Virus record (IMG/VR): IMGVR_UViG_3300023110_001773 | Span: 1 to 64,000 of that record | Reading direction: 5' to 3' (one strand) | Length of the DNA stretch: 64,000 bases | Source: a virus | Shown here: positions 1-7,628 of the stretch, one piece after another | How the letters are laid out: every line of letters starts with the position of its first letter | Numbering within the stretch: position 1 is the stretch's first letter | The notes under the pieces: model-generated | The model's input: the letters and a program-made list of their open reading frames with translations, nothing else | Databases searched by the model: none | Told to the model about the DNA's origin: nothing | Made by a program: the position numbers and the translations under genes

Positions 1-45
1 AGTCAACCAAGGGTCTGCGTCAATTTCAACAAAGTTTTTACTCAT
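1..45 (-). CDS. Hypothetical protein, N-terminal fragment cut by the window edge
   Basis: Fifteen codons of a gene that continues beyond position 1; the peptide begins MSKNFVEIDADPWLT. The ATG at 45 follows the previous stop by three bases and is preceded by GGGTGAAAC, a usable ribosome-binding site. Too little is visible to assign a family. Confidence 0.6.
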   Translation of the reverse strand, partial: MSKNFVEIDADPWLT

Positions 46-48
46 GTT

Positions 49-312
49 TCACCCATCGTCTAGACCAGCTTCCCATCGTTCTGATTCCCACTGCTGAATG
101 AAGTTTGAGAATCCTACTTGAAGTACACTGTACTCGCTCAGATTCTCTTCACGCCACTCTTCAATCTCTTTCACTTGGTCTGGAGTGATTTCAGTAATCT
201 CTCCAACACCAAAATGCTCAGTGATCTGTTCCCATACTTGGTCACAGATTTGGCTTTCATAATACTCTTCGGACTTGTGAGGGCGATGCCACACATACTT
301 TTCTTCACTCAT
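49..312 (-). CDS. Hypothetical acidic protein (87 aa)
   Basis: Small acidic protein rich in Glu and Trp, beginning MSEEKYVWHRPHKSEEYYES. I recognise no family. The ATG at 312 is preferred over an upstream TTG at 318 because GAGG lies 8 nt before it. It starts just after the stop of the 315-773 gene, and the two are probably co-transcribed from the promoter at 807-835. Confidence 0.7.
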   Translation of the reverse strand: MSEEKYVWHRPHKSEEYYESQICDQVWEQITEHFGVGEITEITPDQVKEIEEWREENLSEYSVLQVGFSNFIQQWESERWEAGLDDG

Positions 313-314
313 GA

Positions 315-773
315 TCAAAACCTCGTTTGATATCGGTTGTCGGGGTCAACCTCATCGGCAGTCAAGGGCAAACCCATAAACACCTCTGTATATTCGTGAT
401 CCCAATTGTTGTCAAAGAACCAACTGGTTCCATTTTCGCACAGTTCTTCATCTAACCATTCATCAGACAGAGGAGAATTCTCGGTCAGTATGGGATAGTA
501 GAAACAGGCACACTCATCGAAATAGTCTACCATTTCAAACTCGGAGAATTCGCACTCTGGTTCACATTGACCACTAGCACTCTCATCAAGATAAGACTCG
601 AGCAGTTCTTTCTCTTCTTCGTTGGTGATCTTTACGATATATGCACCAGATCGAAAGTTAGACTCAACTCGGCAACGGTCACCGCTCTCGTTATCTTTCC
701 ATACTTCCCACTGGTCAAAACTCTTTTTGTACATCGGGTGAATGGTGTACTCTTTTCCTACTTCAATTTTCAT
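315..773 (-). CDS. Hypothetical acidic protein (152 aa)
   Basis: First gene behind the sigma70-type promoter at 807-835, with AAGGAATTTATC before its ATG. The protein is strongly acidic and has several Cys residues (CEPECEF, ECACFYYP), but not in a regular zinc-ribbon spacing. No signal peptide or membrane segment is visible. Function unknown; the strong promoter suggests early host-takeover expression, which is inference. Confidence 0.75.
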   Translation of the reverse strand: MKIEVGKEYTIHPMYKKSFDQWEVWKDNESGDRCRVESNFRSGAYIVKITNEEEKELLESYLDESASGQCEPECEFSEFEMVDYFDECACFYYPILTENSPLSDEWLDEELCENGTSWFFDNNWDHEYTEVFMGLPLTADEVDPDNRYQTRF

Positions 774-806
774 GATAAATTCCTTACTTGAACAATCTAA
801 GATTAA

Positions 807-835
807 ATCTTATCATCTTTTGTATCGGAAGTCAA
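807..835 (-). promoter_or_regulatory. Sigma70-type promoter
   Basis: TTGACT (-35, 830-835) and TAAGAT (-10, 807-812) separated by 17 bp, in the only gap between the genes at 843 and 773. It should start RNA about 27 nt upstream of the ATG at 773. Confidence 0.8.
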
Positions 836-842
836 TACAAAA

Positions 843-1130
843 TTAATCTAACCACTGTATGATTTCTACTGTACCACCACATCCAGCAGCACGAATAGTG
901 TTGGCTGTTTCCTCTGCTTCTTCTCTTGTTTCGAACAATTCTACCACCAAATCAGCACAGGAACCCGTGTCTTCAGTGATATAATAAAAAGAGTCATTGG
1001 TCGATACTTTGATGGCGTACTTCATTCTGCCTACCATACCAGATTTCTTACTAAAAATCCGATCCCAATTACTAGCAAACGTTTCATTGTCTACCGAATA
1101 GGGTCTCGGTCTACTTCCCTTGCCACTCAT
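843..1130 (-). CDS. Small conserved protein, possible two-part fusion (95 aa)
   Basis: The first 30 residues (MSGKGSRPRPYSV...NWDRIFSKK) look like the short basic SGKGS/NWD.IF proteins common in T4-like phages. From about residue 36 (MKYAIKVSTND) there is a different domain ending in EIIQWLD, which resembles a separate small protein fused in frame. The ATG at 1130 has a near-ideal GAGGAAAA site; an upstream in-frame ATG at 1154 lacks one. It overlaps the end of the preceding gene by 20 bp. Function unknown. Confidence 0.75.
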   Translation of the reverse strand: MSGKGSRPRPYSVDNETFASNWDRIFSKKSGMVGRMKYAIKVSTNDSFYYITEDTGSCADLVVELFETREEAEETANTIRAAGCGGTVEIIQWLD

Positions 1131-2103
1131 ATACTTTTCCTCTAGGCCAATCAATCATTCCTCTAGCATCACGCTTTTGTAATTCAAAAAAATCCTTGGT
1201 TTCAAATATTGGTAACTCTGGAACCTCAGCATTCTGAATTAATGTTAAACATCTCTTTCGATTATGCATTCTCTCCGTATCTGTTATCTCTACCAAATCG
1301 GACAGTTTAATATTTAGCAATTTTTTAAACTGTTCATAAAATCCTTCAAGTCTTTCTTCATTATCTTCTATACTGTCAAAAGAATAGTCAATAACGTTAT
1401 CGTGCATCTTGAACCCCAACCACTTCAAATTGCGATAATAGTTCTGTGCCGAAAATCCGAATGCAATCTTTTCATGTAGCAGAGGTTTCCATGTTTTTTC
1501 GGTAAACCTCAACGTATTTACCTCTGGTTCAACATAAACATCTATCAATACTCTATCATAAAATTCAGCAGGATTGAAAGCAATTTTCGTTACCATGTCT
1601 GGTTGTTTCAAACTATCGGCAATATTGAATTCTATATCAGCGAACACCCCGTTCCGTAAAAAAGAACAATACTGATTGATCAGTCCATCTTTCTCCACCT
1701 TGTCCCATAATTTCTGTCTAAAGGGTCTAGATTTGCCGTTAAGAAAACAAAACGGAATAGTGATCTCTTGATTTACATGTGTCTTGCCATGAGATATTGT
1801 TAGATACAAAAAATAGTAAGGGTTTTTGCCGTGATACATATTTCTAGGCAGAGTATGATTCATATCACGAAAAGAATTGTCTTCGATGCAAAAAGATATA
1901 TCAGAATTCTCTTCCACGAAAGAAATGTCAACAAATCGCACTATCTCTTCCCACAAATTGAACAAAGTATATTTTTTGTCCTTGCCGTGTTCGGATACTA
2001 TCTCTTTGAGAGCATCATTATCTACAGTTCGGTGGCCATCAGCATCCCTTGCTAATAGGCATGATATGTAAACATTTTTATCATCAGAAGAAACTACGTT
2101 CAC
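1111..2103 (-). CDS. TEKTWKP-family protein, putative glycosyltransferase
   Basis: A 330-aa protein with the block RFTEKTWKPLLHEKIAFGFS near residues 201-220, followed by GFKMHDNVIDYSFD. The same arrangement (FYTEKTWKPFLGMRLPMIFG, then NIVDYSYD) occurs in the gene at 22279-23211, so the two are paralogues. A TEK motif followed by a glycine-rich stretch also occurs in fucosyltransferase-like (GT10) donor-binding regions; assigning glycosyl transfer on that basis is inference. It starts with GTG in a GTGA overlap with the upstream stop, implying translational coupling. No signal peptide. Confidence 0.7.
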   Translation of the reverse strand: MNVVSSDDKNVYISCLLARDADGHRTVDNDALKEIVSEHGKDKKYTLFNLWEEIVRFVDISFVEENSDISFCIEDNSFRDMNHTLPRNMYHGKNPYYFLYLTISHGKTHVNQEITIPFCFLNGKSRPFRQKLWDKVEKDGLINQYCSFLRNGVFADIEFNIADSLKQPDMVTKIAFNPAEFYDRVLIDVYVEPEVNTLRFTEKTWKPLLHEKIAFGFSAQNYYRNLKWLGFKMHDNVIDYSFDSIEDNEERLEGFYEQFKKLLNIKLSDLVEITDTERMHNRKRCLTLIQNAEVPELPIFETKDFFELQKRDARGMIDWPRGKVYEWQGK

Positions 2104-2288
2104 CTAATTTGTTCTCTCTTTTTGTCACCAAACTTACGGCGATACACGGTTTCGCCCTTATCTGGACTTTCGTATATCCACGGTCTTTTTGCGTACCACT
2201 CTTCATAAGTGATCAGAGGTTTATTAGCACCTTCCATCACGGCAAGATCAGCATGGTACATGGCACGCAAAACTTTGTCAGTATCCAT
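2100..2288 (-). CDS. Hypothetical protein (62 aa)
   Basis: Small protein beginning MDTDKVLRAMYHADLAVMEG and ending in a basic tail (RRKFGDKKREQIR). It lies between the TonB-dependent receptor gene, whose end it overlaps by 11 bp, and the TEKTWKP gene, with a GTGA overlap. The ATG at 2288 is chosen over in-frame ATGs at 2303 and above to keep the overlap short. Not recognised. Confidence 0.6.
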   Translation of the reverse strand: MDTDKVLRAMYHADLAVMEGANKPLITYEEWYAKRPWIYESPDKGETVYRRKFGDKKREQIR

Positions 2289-3777
2289 GCTGATACCCAA
2301 CATGAAACTCGACACCCCCAACGGGATACCCGTACTGGATTTCATAGACTTCATCAGTGAGATTGCTCACCGTAGCAAAAAATCCACTGTTCTCATAGGT
2401 AAAGTCAATTGTGGTTGCCCACTGATTGCTATTGATCTGAGTCGTGAAGTCTTTCCACTCAGCGGTCACAGAACCTTTCCACTCCGATACAAATGGCTGA
2501 TCACTGTCAGTGTACCCAGCGAATACCGAAAAGTTCACATCACCAAAAGTGTAATTGTCTTGGAATCGCACACCACTGGTAGAGTAGTCGCCCGTATTCT
2601 GAAACTGATTGTTTTCAAAATTGTAGGTAATACCCTCATCAAAATTATATGCGAATGCCGTTACTGGGCCCAGTGAGATATCAATACCGGCAGATTCTTC
2701 TGGATTTAGATTGTTGTTCGACATAACGTAAGCGTCTCCGTTCTCTTCATATAGTGTTGGTTCCCGATAAGATGATCCTATGGCGACATTAATACCAGTG
2801 AGCAGGGGAACCGAAAACCCAACTCTGGCAACTACATTGTCACCGTCAGTTCTAACAGAAAAACCACCGTACTCAGCATACGCCTCGACCCGTTCTCTGG
2901 TTTGTCCTGCGAATCTTTCTGCGTTGATTGTCGCACCGATCAACACATCATAAAACATCTGTCTAGCATCAGTGTAGAATCGTTGCGACTTACTTTCATA
3001 ACCACTGCCCTCATTGGGGAAGTCAGCATTGTTCCAACTGTAGCCAACTGTTATATTCTCATCATTGTACGATACTGTGCCACGGTTGCCTTCCTGTTTA
3101 CACTCATCAGAAAATAGTGTCATGACAAAATTCTCATCAAAGGTAGGCTGGTAGCACCTATCGTAGTCATAGGAATAGTCAGTATAAACTAAATTGAAAT
3201 TGCCGTACTCTCCACGCACCGTATAATTTTTGTACATGTCGTCTTCGTCATTGTCAGACCTGACCGAATCATTGTTAGCACCAAATGCCGTGAAAGAAAA
3301 ACCCAAGTCACTTGATATGTGCGTCATGGCACTCTTTGATCCGGCACGAATCATAAAACGATTATCAAACGTATCGTTGATAAAAACAGTTCCAGCGAGT
3401 GAACCAGAACCATAGATTGTAGAGTTAGAACCCTGCACCAGCGTGATTCTCTCGCCGCCTGTGGGGATATCGTGAGCAAAGTCATACCAACCCGTACCAG
3501 AATCGTTGACTGGGATTCCGTTGCGATATATCTGCGAGTGAATAGTCTGTTGCCCTCGTTCACGATATCCAGCGAAACCACCATACCCACCTTGAGTGAA
3601 TGATTGACTAGGATCAAGAATCTCAGCGACAGTGAAATCTAAGTTTGGTTTGGGTTCAAATGTCTGGCGAGGTGCCGCCTCCACGACAATCTCATAAAGT
3701 TCTTCGGCATACGCTGCACCAGCAAACCATGCCATGAACAGAAATACCACAAAAACATACCATCTAATTTTAATCAC
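2278..3777 (-). CDS. TonB-dependent outer-membrane receptor-like protein
   Basis: A 499-aa protein starting with GTG in a GTGA overlap with the 38-aa gene upstream. It opens with a clear Sec signal peptide (basic IKIRW, hydrophobic core, cleavage after GAAYA). The mature start ELYEIVVEAA resembles a TonB box. Residues about 45-135 match a plug domain: a variant GYRERG box, IYRNGIPVNDSG, then ERITLVQGSNSTIYGSGSLAG. The rest is alternating aromatic beta-strand sequence ending in SNLTDEVYEIQYGYP and a terminal aromatic (HGY), typical of TonB-receptor barrels. At about 470 mature residues it is shorter than most bacterial family members. The substrate cannot be deduced. Such a gene is very unusual in a phage; plausible roles are nutrient or iron uptake during infection, or altering the host surface. 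Confidence 0.88.
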   Translation of the reverse strand: MIKIRWYVFVVFLFMAWFAGAAYAEELYEIVVEAAPRQTFEPKPNLDFTVAEILDPSQSFTQGGYGGFAGYRERGQQTIHSQIYRNGIPVNDSGTGWYDFAHDIPTGGERITLVQGSNSTIYGSGSLAGTVFINDTFDNRFMIRAGSKSAMTHISSDLGFSFTAFGANNDSVRSDNDEDDMYKNYTVRGEYGNFNLVYTDYSYDYDRCYQPTFDENFVMTLFSDECKQEGNRGTVSYNDENITVGYSWNNADFPNEGSGYESKSQRFYTDARQMFYDVLIGATINAERFAGQTRERVEAYAEYGGFSVRTDGDNVVARVGFSVPLLTGINVAIGSSYREPTLYEENGDAYVMSNNNLNPEESAGIDISLGPVTAFAYNFDEGITYNFENNQFQNTGDYSTSGVRFQDNYTFGDVNFSVFAGYTDSDQPFVSEWKGSVTAEWKDFTTQINSNQWATTIDFTYENSGFFATVSNLTDEVYEIQYGYPVGGVEFHVGYQHGY

Positions 3778-3890
3778 ATGAACATCCCATATGCTAGACA
3801 CCACAATTCTAACCCAAGTTTATAAAATACCCAAGCACCCATAACGCACAATGCGCCCATACACATTTGACCAGTGACAGTCTTATTCAT
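3774..3890 (-). CDS. Small membrane protein upstream of the TonB receptor (38 aa)
   Basis: Short reading frame MNKTVTGQMCMGALCVMG... with one hydrophobic segment over residues 9-22 and a second near the end. GGAGATAATA precedes the ATG at 3890. It overlaps the upstream SGNH gene by 8 bp and its TGA overlaps the receptor's GTG start (GTGA), so it probably couples translation of the receptor. Function unknown; a membrane anchor or assembly partner is possible. Confidence 0.7.
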   Translation of the reverse strand: MNKTVTGQMCMGALCVMGAWVFYKLGLELWCLAYGMFM

Positions 3891-4881
3891 TATTATCTCC
3901 TATCATGCCACGTTTAATCAGTTCCTTTTTAACCAATTTCATCCATGCATTTTGGACATCAGTAGGCGGGTGATACATCAGATTTTCTGCAAAATCACCA
4001 CACTCCCAATATCTAAATTCTTGTAGTCCACCTTGAACAACGCTGTCGTTCTCATAAAAAAACCAAGTGTCCCAATCAATCATATCCATCCAATGTTTAC
4101 AGTCTGGATACATCTTTTCAATTCTTTTGTTTTTGAATTCTGCCTTCATATTTTCTGGCAACGGCGTTGTAGTTTTTTCTGTGTTGTCCCACAGTCTTCT
4201 AGCCAACCAACCCATAGTTGCTTGTCCAGAGATTAAGTTTCTATCGCCGTTGCCATGAATTTCATCTGTTGGTCTAACGTGTACATCGTGAAATATATTC
4301 TGCCAACACATGTTCATCAAAGGTACGCCATAGGATTTGCACAAAGACTGTAGAGTAATTATGGCACGACATGTGTCAACATAACATTGTGCTTTGCTAA
4401 AATTGTTATCGAAATAAGACCTAATGCGTCTATCTAATGACGGTATACCAAAATCCCATATACCATAACCACCCCCAATGATCAACCAATTCGACATCGG
4501 GTGTTTTATTTTCTCATTATTTTCGGTGAGGAAATAATTGGTAAAAGTAGTCTGCTGTTCTTTCCTTAACCCATTGTAGATATCTCTCCAGTCTGGGTCT
4601 TCGTGAGTGAACAAGAATTCTTTTCTAAATGGCGATGACCACATCACTACCACACCAGCAGCATTTTTTCTTCTCTCTGGTTTTGATAGTTCATAACATA
4701 AACGATCACAGATGATCTGATTTCCAGAACCCATCTGTGCAGCATGGATAACAGAATCTCTTCCTAATTCAGATTCTAGTTGTCTGGCCCATGATAAAGT
4801 TTTTTTGTCTGTGTGTGCCGTAAAAGAACATCCACCAGTAATAATATAATTATCTTTTTCCGCCGAAGTATCTGACTGCAT
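3883..4881 (-). CDS. SGNH/GDSL-fold protein 1
   Basis: One of five proteins in the window with an SGNH-hydrolase layout. Block I is GGCSFT (residues 16-21 from the chosen start), with Cys where GDSL enzymes have Asp. GSGNQII near residue 51 fits block III, and HPPTDVQNAW near the C-terminus fits the catalytic His block. Members of the fold are esterases or acyltransferases on sugars and lipids; the substrate here is unknown. The ATG at 4881 has GGAAAAGGGAC upstream; an alternative ATG lies at 4905. It overlaps the nuclease gene. Confidence 0.75.
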   Translation of the reverse strand: MQSDTSAEKDNYIITGGCSFTAHTDKKTLSWARQLESELGRDSVIHAAQMGSGNQIICDRLCYELSKPERRKNAAGVVVMWSSPFRKEFLFTHEDPDWRDIYNGLRKEQQTTFTNYFLTENNEKIKHPMSNWLIIGGGYGIWDFGIPSLDRRIRSYFDNNFSKAQCYVDTCRAIITLQSLCKSYGVPLMNMCWQNIFHDVHVRPTDEIHGNGDRNLISGQATMGWLARRLWDNTEKTTTPLPENMKAEFKNKRIEKMYPDCKHWMDMIDWDTWFFYENDSVVQGGLQEFRYWECGDFAENLMYHPPTDVQNAWMKLVKKELIKRGMIGDNNE

Positions 4882-5215
4882 GTCCCTTTTCCACCAAGTA
4901 TTCATTCAATGACTGATCAGCGTATTCTTTGTCTGACCAAATCTCACCAAGGATACGACCATACTTGCCCTTGGCATCATATGTTTTTGTTTTAAGAACG
5001 GCAGTCTCGCCTTCTGGGCAAAAGTTCACACAGTAATCTTTTGCAGCAAGACCCAATTTCTTTTCTTCCAAATCTCTGGTACGACTTTCTGGCGTGTTAA
5101 TACCATAAAGTCTGACTCTTTGATCATTGAGCCAGACTCCAAAACCTAGATCGATATGCACATCAACGGTATCACCATCAACCCATCTGTCAATGATTAC
5201 TTTGTACTCATACAT
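4850..5215 (-). CDS. Staphylococcal-nuclease (thermonuclease) family protein
   Basis: A 121-aa SNase domain: VDGDTVDVHIDLGF near the start, RVRLYGINTPESR holding the first catalytic Arg and the Glu region, and KYGRILGEIW holding the second Arg. The family cleaves DNA and RNA in a Ca2+-dependent way. There is no signal peptide, so it probably acts in the host cytoplasm, for example in host DNA breakdown (inference). GGGGAAG precedes the ATG. Confidence 0.9.
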   Translation of the reverse strand: MYEYKVIIDRWVDGDTVDVHIDLGFGVWLNDQRVRLYGINTPESRTRDLEEKKLGLAAKDYCVNFCPEGETAVLKTKTYDAKGKYGRILGEIWSDKEYADQSLNEYLVEKGHAVRYFGGKR

Positions 5216-5288
5216 CTTCTTCCCCTTTTATGTGCCACCAAAGGACAAAAACAATCCCACCAGCAACATATAATAAAAACTCAATCAT
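5208..5288 (-). CDS. Tiny membrane protein (26 aa)
   Basis: MIEFLLYVAGGIVFVLWWHI followed by a charged KGEEDV tail. It is a single hydrophobic helix overlapping its neighbours on both sides by 8 bp, which is the usual packing of genuine small phage genes. The ribosome-binding site (GGAAG) is close to the ATG, so initiation may depend on coupling. Function unknown. Confidence 0.5.
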   Translation of the reverse strand: MIEFLLYVAGGIVFVLWWHIKGEEDV

Positions 5289-5514
5289 CTTCCGACAATT
5301 CTCTTTCCAAAAACCTTGTAAAGATTTTATTATCCTTTCCAAATGTAGTTGCAAACCATTCCTTGCCCATTTTACGAGAAAGAAATTCTTCCACTACAGC
5401 CATATAGACCGCACCATGAATCATACCGCCCTGTTTAAATCCAGCCTTGTAGCTAGTATAGGAGCAACCTCCCATACAAACTAGTATGATAATAACCTGT
5501 TCAAGTGTGATCAT
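5281..5514 (-). CDS. Hypothetical membrane-anchored protein (77 aa)
   Basis: N-terminal hydrophobic helix (ITLEQVIIILVCMGGCSYTSY) followed by a short soluble, charged tail. The layout is common among small T4-like phage proteins. GGATAAC precedes the ATG. No family recognised. Confidence 0.7.
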   Translation of the reverse strand: MITLEQVIIILVCMGGCSYTSYKAGFKQGGMIHGAVYMAVVEEFLSRKMGKEWFATTFGKDNKIFTRFLERELSEDD

Positions 5515-5517
5515 TTG

Positions 5518-6102
5518 TTATCCTTTCAGAATGTCATATAGTTGCTCCCAACTTTTGACAATCGTTGCCGGCCCCTGATAATCCATATTATGGCCGTGTT
5601 CCATTAGGAATGAATTGAATCCAAACTCAGCACCAACATCTGCGTTTACTGGTTTGTCTTCAATCCACGGTGCTCCATAATATTTATGCGACAATCGTTC
5701 AAGGATTTCATCTTTATCAGCACCACAGTCTAGATAATGAAACCCAACAAAGGCATCACCAAATAATTTTCGTAGGTTTTGAGTTCGCAATTCCTGTGCA
5801 TACGGATCACTATGAAGACTAGTCACGGCAACAAATAGGTATCCATGTTGTTCAAACAATTTGCGAATGAACCATTGGGCATCACGCAAAGGTGGCAGAA
5901 AACCAATAGCGGCACTGCTGTTGAATTGGTTGGTAAGTCTCTTCCCCTCTTCTGGGGTAATGTTAAACCTTTCGTTGATTTTGTACATCAACTGGTATCC
6001 CTCCACGGGAACCATTCCATTGTGCCTACACCATCCCATGAATGCGGTCTCCCAATCAAGGCAAACCCCATCACAGTCGGTTAAAATAAATTTGTTTTTC
6101 AA
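5518..6102 (-). CDS. HAD-family phosphatase, 5'(3')-deoxyribonucleotidase-like
   Basis: HAD motif I is DCDGV (residues 9-13), motif II is AVTS near 94 and the motif III/IV region is WIEDKPVNADVG near 147. Length (194 aa) and layout fit the deoxyribonucleotidase-like HAD proteins of T4-like phages. It would dephosphorylate a small phosphorylated metabolite, perhaps a nucleotide; the substrate is inferred. It overlaps the gene upstream (6099-6527) by 4 bp. Confidence 0.8.
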   Translation of the reverse strand: MKNKFILTDCDGVCLDWETAFMGWCRHNGMVPVEGYQLMYKINERFNITPEEGKRLTNQFNSSAAIGFLPPLRDAQWFIRKLFEQHGYLFVAVTSLHSDPYAQELRTQNLRKLFGDAFVGFHYLDCGADKDEILERLSHKYYGAPWIEDKPVNADVGAEFGFNSFLMEHGHNMDYQGPATIVKSWEQLYDILKG

Positions 6103-6527
6103 GCGGCCTCCTCAAATTTTTCTAGGGCCACATCATATCGGCCGTTTTCATCCTGCGACCATGTGCGCTCACCAACGATATTGCGAGCCATAGTATAGTC
6201 CTTTACATCCTCACGGCAAGACAACTTGCCATCAACGAGTTCAGCGTAGATAGCGGTATCCCACTCTTCTACAACTGTAGCGGGGTCAAAGTCGATATCA
6301 TCGACTAGGTTTTCGCCAACAATATACTCTTCAGCATAATCATTGCGATACTCGATGCACTTAGCCACATCAGTGAAAAACTGGCCAGACATGGCCTGCT
6401 CCAACGAAGCCTCTACAACAAAGCAAGAGCCGCCCTTAGACTTCCAGTACTGCGGGCACTCACCCTTACCGTCCCAATCGTGGGCGCCATAGTTTTCCAT
6501 AAACTGAGTGTAGATAACAACTTTCAT
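6099..6527 (-). CDS. Conserved marine T4-like phage protein of unknown function (142 aa)
   Basis: It begins MKVVIYTQFMENYGAHDWDG and continues with PQYWKSKGG, a pattern I associate with short conserved proteins of marine T4-like phages. No catalytic motif is evident. It lies in the early-type operon behind the promoter at 6800-6828. Confidence 0.75.
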   Translation of the reverse strand: MKVVIYTQFMENYGAHDWDGKGECPQYWKSKGGSCFVVEASLEQAMSGQFFTDVAKCIEYRNDYAEEYIVGENLVDDIDFDPATVVEEWDTAIYAELVDGKLSCREDVKDYTMARNIVGERTWSQDENGRYDVALEKFEEAA

Positions 6528-6530
6528 AAA

Positions 6531-6767
6531 TTAAACCCCTGACAATTTGATTGCGTTGCGGAACATGATCATGGCATCATCATCATTTTCAAAACCCTCT
6601 TCACTGGCAAAGTCCATTGAAGACGATCCTGATACCTGAGAAGCGAGACCATTTTTTGCGATAATCTCTGCACATTCTTCGACAGTAGAACCATAACCAA
6701 TAGGATCAGCAGCATCGCCAAAGAAGACCAGACCACCATCCTGAGCACCAACAAAATCAATAACCAT
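6531..6767 (-). CDS. Hypothetical acidic protein (78 aa)
   Basis: First gene after the near-consensus promoter at 6800-6828. The start MVIDFVGAQ at 6767 is chosen because GAGAGAG lies upstream; an in-frame ATG at 6788 has no ribosome-binding site and almost no leader. The protein is acidic (FENDDDAMIMF). Not recognised. Confidence 0.7.
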   Translation of the reverse strand: MVIDFVGAQDGGLVFFGDAADPIGYGSTVEECAEIIAKNGLASQVSGSSSMDFASEEGFENDDDAMIMFRNAIKLSGV

Positions 6768-6799
6768 ATTCACTCTCTCTTTCATCATCTTATGTGGCC

Positions 6800-6828
6800 A
6801 TTATAAGCCATCTGGAAGCAGAAGTCAA
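6800..6828 (-). promoter_or_regulatory. Near-consensus sigma70 promoter with upstream element
   Basis: TTGACT (6823-6828), 17-bp spacer, TATAAT (6800-6805). The spacer sequence resembles those at 40240 and 57140. A conserved 14-mer lies 15 bp upstream of the -35. Confidence 0.9.
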
Positions 6829-6843
6829 GAAAAAGCTGCCTCT

Positions 6844-6914
6844 GTAAGCCATTGATTCAAAAGGATAAAGCAAAAAAGTTGAAATTATTTTCTTCAATAA
6901 AATCAAGGGCTTAC
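6844..6914. repeat. Inverted pair of the GTAAGCCATTGATT element
   Basis: On the plus strand GTAAGCCATTGATT (6844-6857) is mirrored by AATCAAGGGCTTAC (6901-6914), with a 43-bp AT-rich centre. The same element recurs upstream of three other strong promoters. The second copy overlaps the stop of the NUMOD3 gene. It may be a regulator-binding site or a long stem-loop in readthrough RNA. Confidence 0.7.
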
Positions 6915-7432
6915 GATACTGGGCGGTATTTGTCGTAAAATCGGCCCCATTGCCAGTCTTCTGGGATGTCGGAATCCGCCCTGACAAGATGCATTTTTCC
7001 CGTGGGTTCGACACACCAGCGCATCTTGGGTCTCTCATACGCCTTCTGGCGAATCTTGGCGAGTGTTTCTAGTGAGTGTTTACGCCCATACATGGGATTA
7101 AACTCTCCCTGCCGTGTGCCCTTCATTGTCTCGGATATTTTCTTTTTGTGGTCTTCACTCAAACCATTTTTGTGGGGGTGTTTGTCACCTAGTTTTGCTT
7201 GGCGAATCCGTTCTCTGCCCTCTGGTGTGTGCCATGCAGTTCTGTCTCTGCATTTATCAACTATGGGCCAATCCTTTTTGTTGTAAGTAATAACATACTC
7301 TCGCACACCCTCCACCGTTGATTGTTTAATAATCAATTCTCTGGGTTTGGGTACAAGTTGCAGAGAGTTTTCGTCTACAATCCAAAATTCATTTCTGGTT
7401 TGAAACAAAAAGAATCTTGATGCTCTAGACAT
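6911..7432 (-). CDS. NUMOD3-type DNA-binding protein, homing-endonuclease relative without nuclease domain
   Basis: Residues about 91-132 contain GLSEDHKKKISETMKG and MYGRKHSLETLAKIRQ, typical of NUMOD3 DNA-binding repeats in GIY-YIG and HNH homing endonucleases. No GIY-YIG or HNH catalytic motif is visible in the N-terminal part. It could be a degenerate homing endonuclease or a domesticated DNA-binding protein. The start overlaps the upstream stop as TAATG. Confidence 0.7.
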   Translation of the reverse strand: MSRASRFFLFQTRNEFWIVDENSLQLVPKPRELIIKQSTVEGVREYVITYNKKDWPIVDKCRDRTAWHTPEGRERIRQAKLGDKHPHKNGLSEDHKKKISETMKGTRQGEFNPMYGRKHSLETLAKIRQKAYERPKMRWCVEPTGKMHLVRADSDIPEDWQWGRFYDKYRPVS

Positions 7433-7626
7433 TAGAGTTTTTCTAACATTTCTAGTTTGTCTTGATACTCTGCTGCCCTACCAAGTTCTTCTTCAATGGT
7501 CTGCATGACATCTGGGTGTTCAGCAACACCAACAGATTTTTCTGTCAGAATTCTAGCATTAGTCATATGACGATCACGCATAGCAACAAAGAAAGAGCTC
7601 AATGTTGTTTTAATCTGTTCTTTCAT
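7432..7626 (-). CDS. Hypothetical protein (64 aa)
   Basis: Small, probably helical soluble protein (IEEELGRAAEYQDKLEMLEKL at the end). It resembles short conserved T4-like phage proteins but has no diagnostic motif. Packed between PsiE and the NUMOD3 gene. Confidence 0.65.
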   Translation of the reverse strand: MKEQIKTTLSSFFVAMRDRHMTNARILTEKSVGVAEHPDVMQTIEEELGRAAEYQDKLEMLEKL

Positions 7627-7628
7627 TT

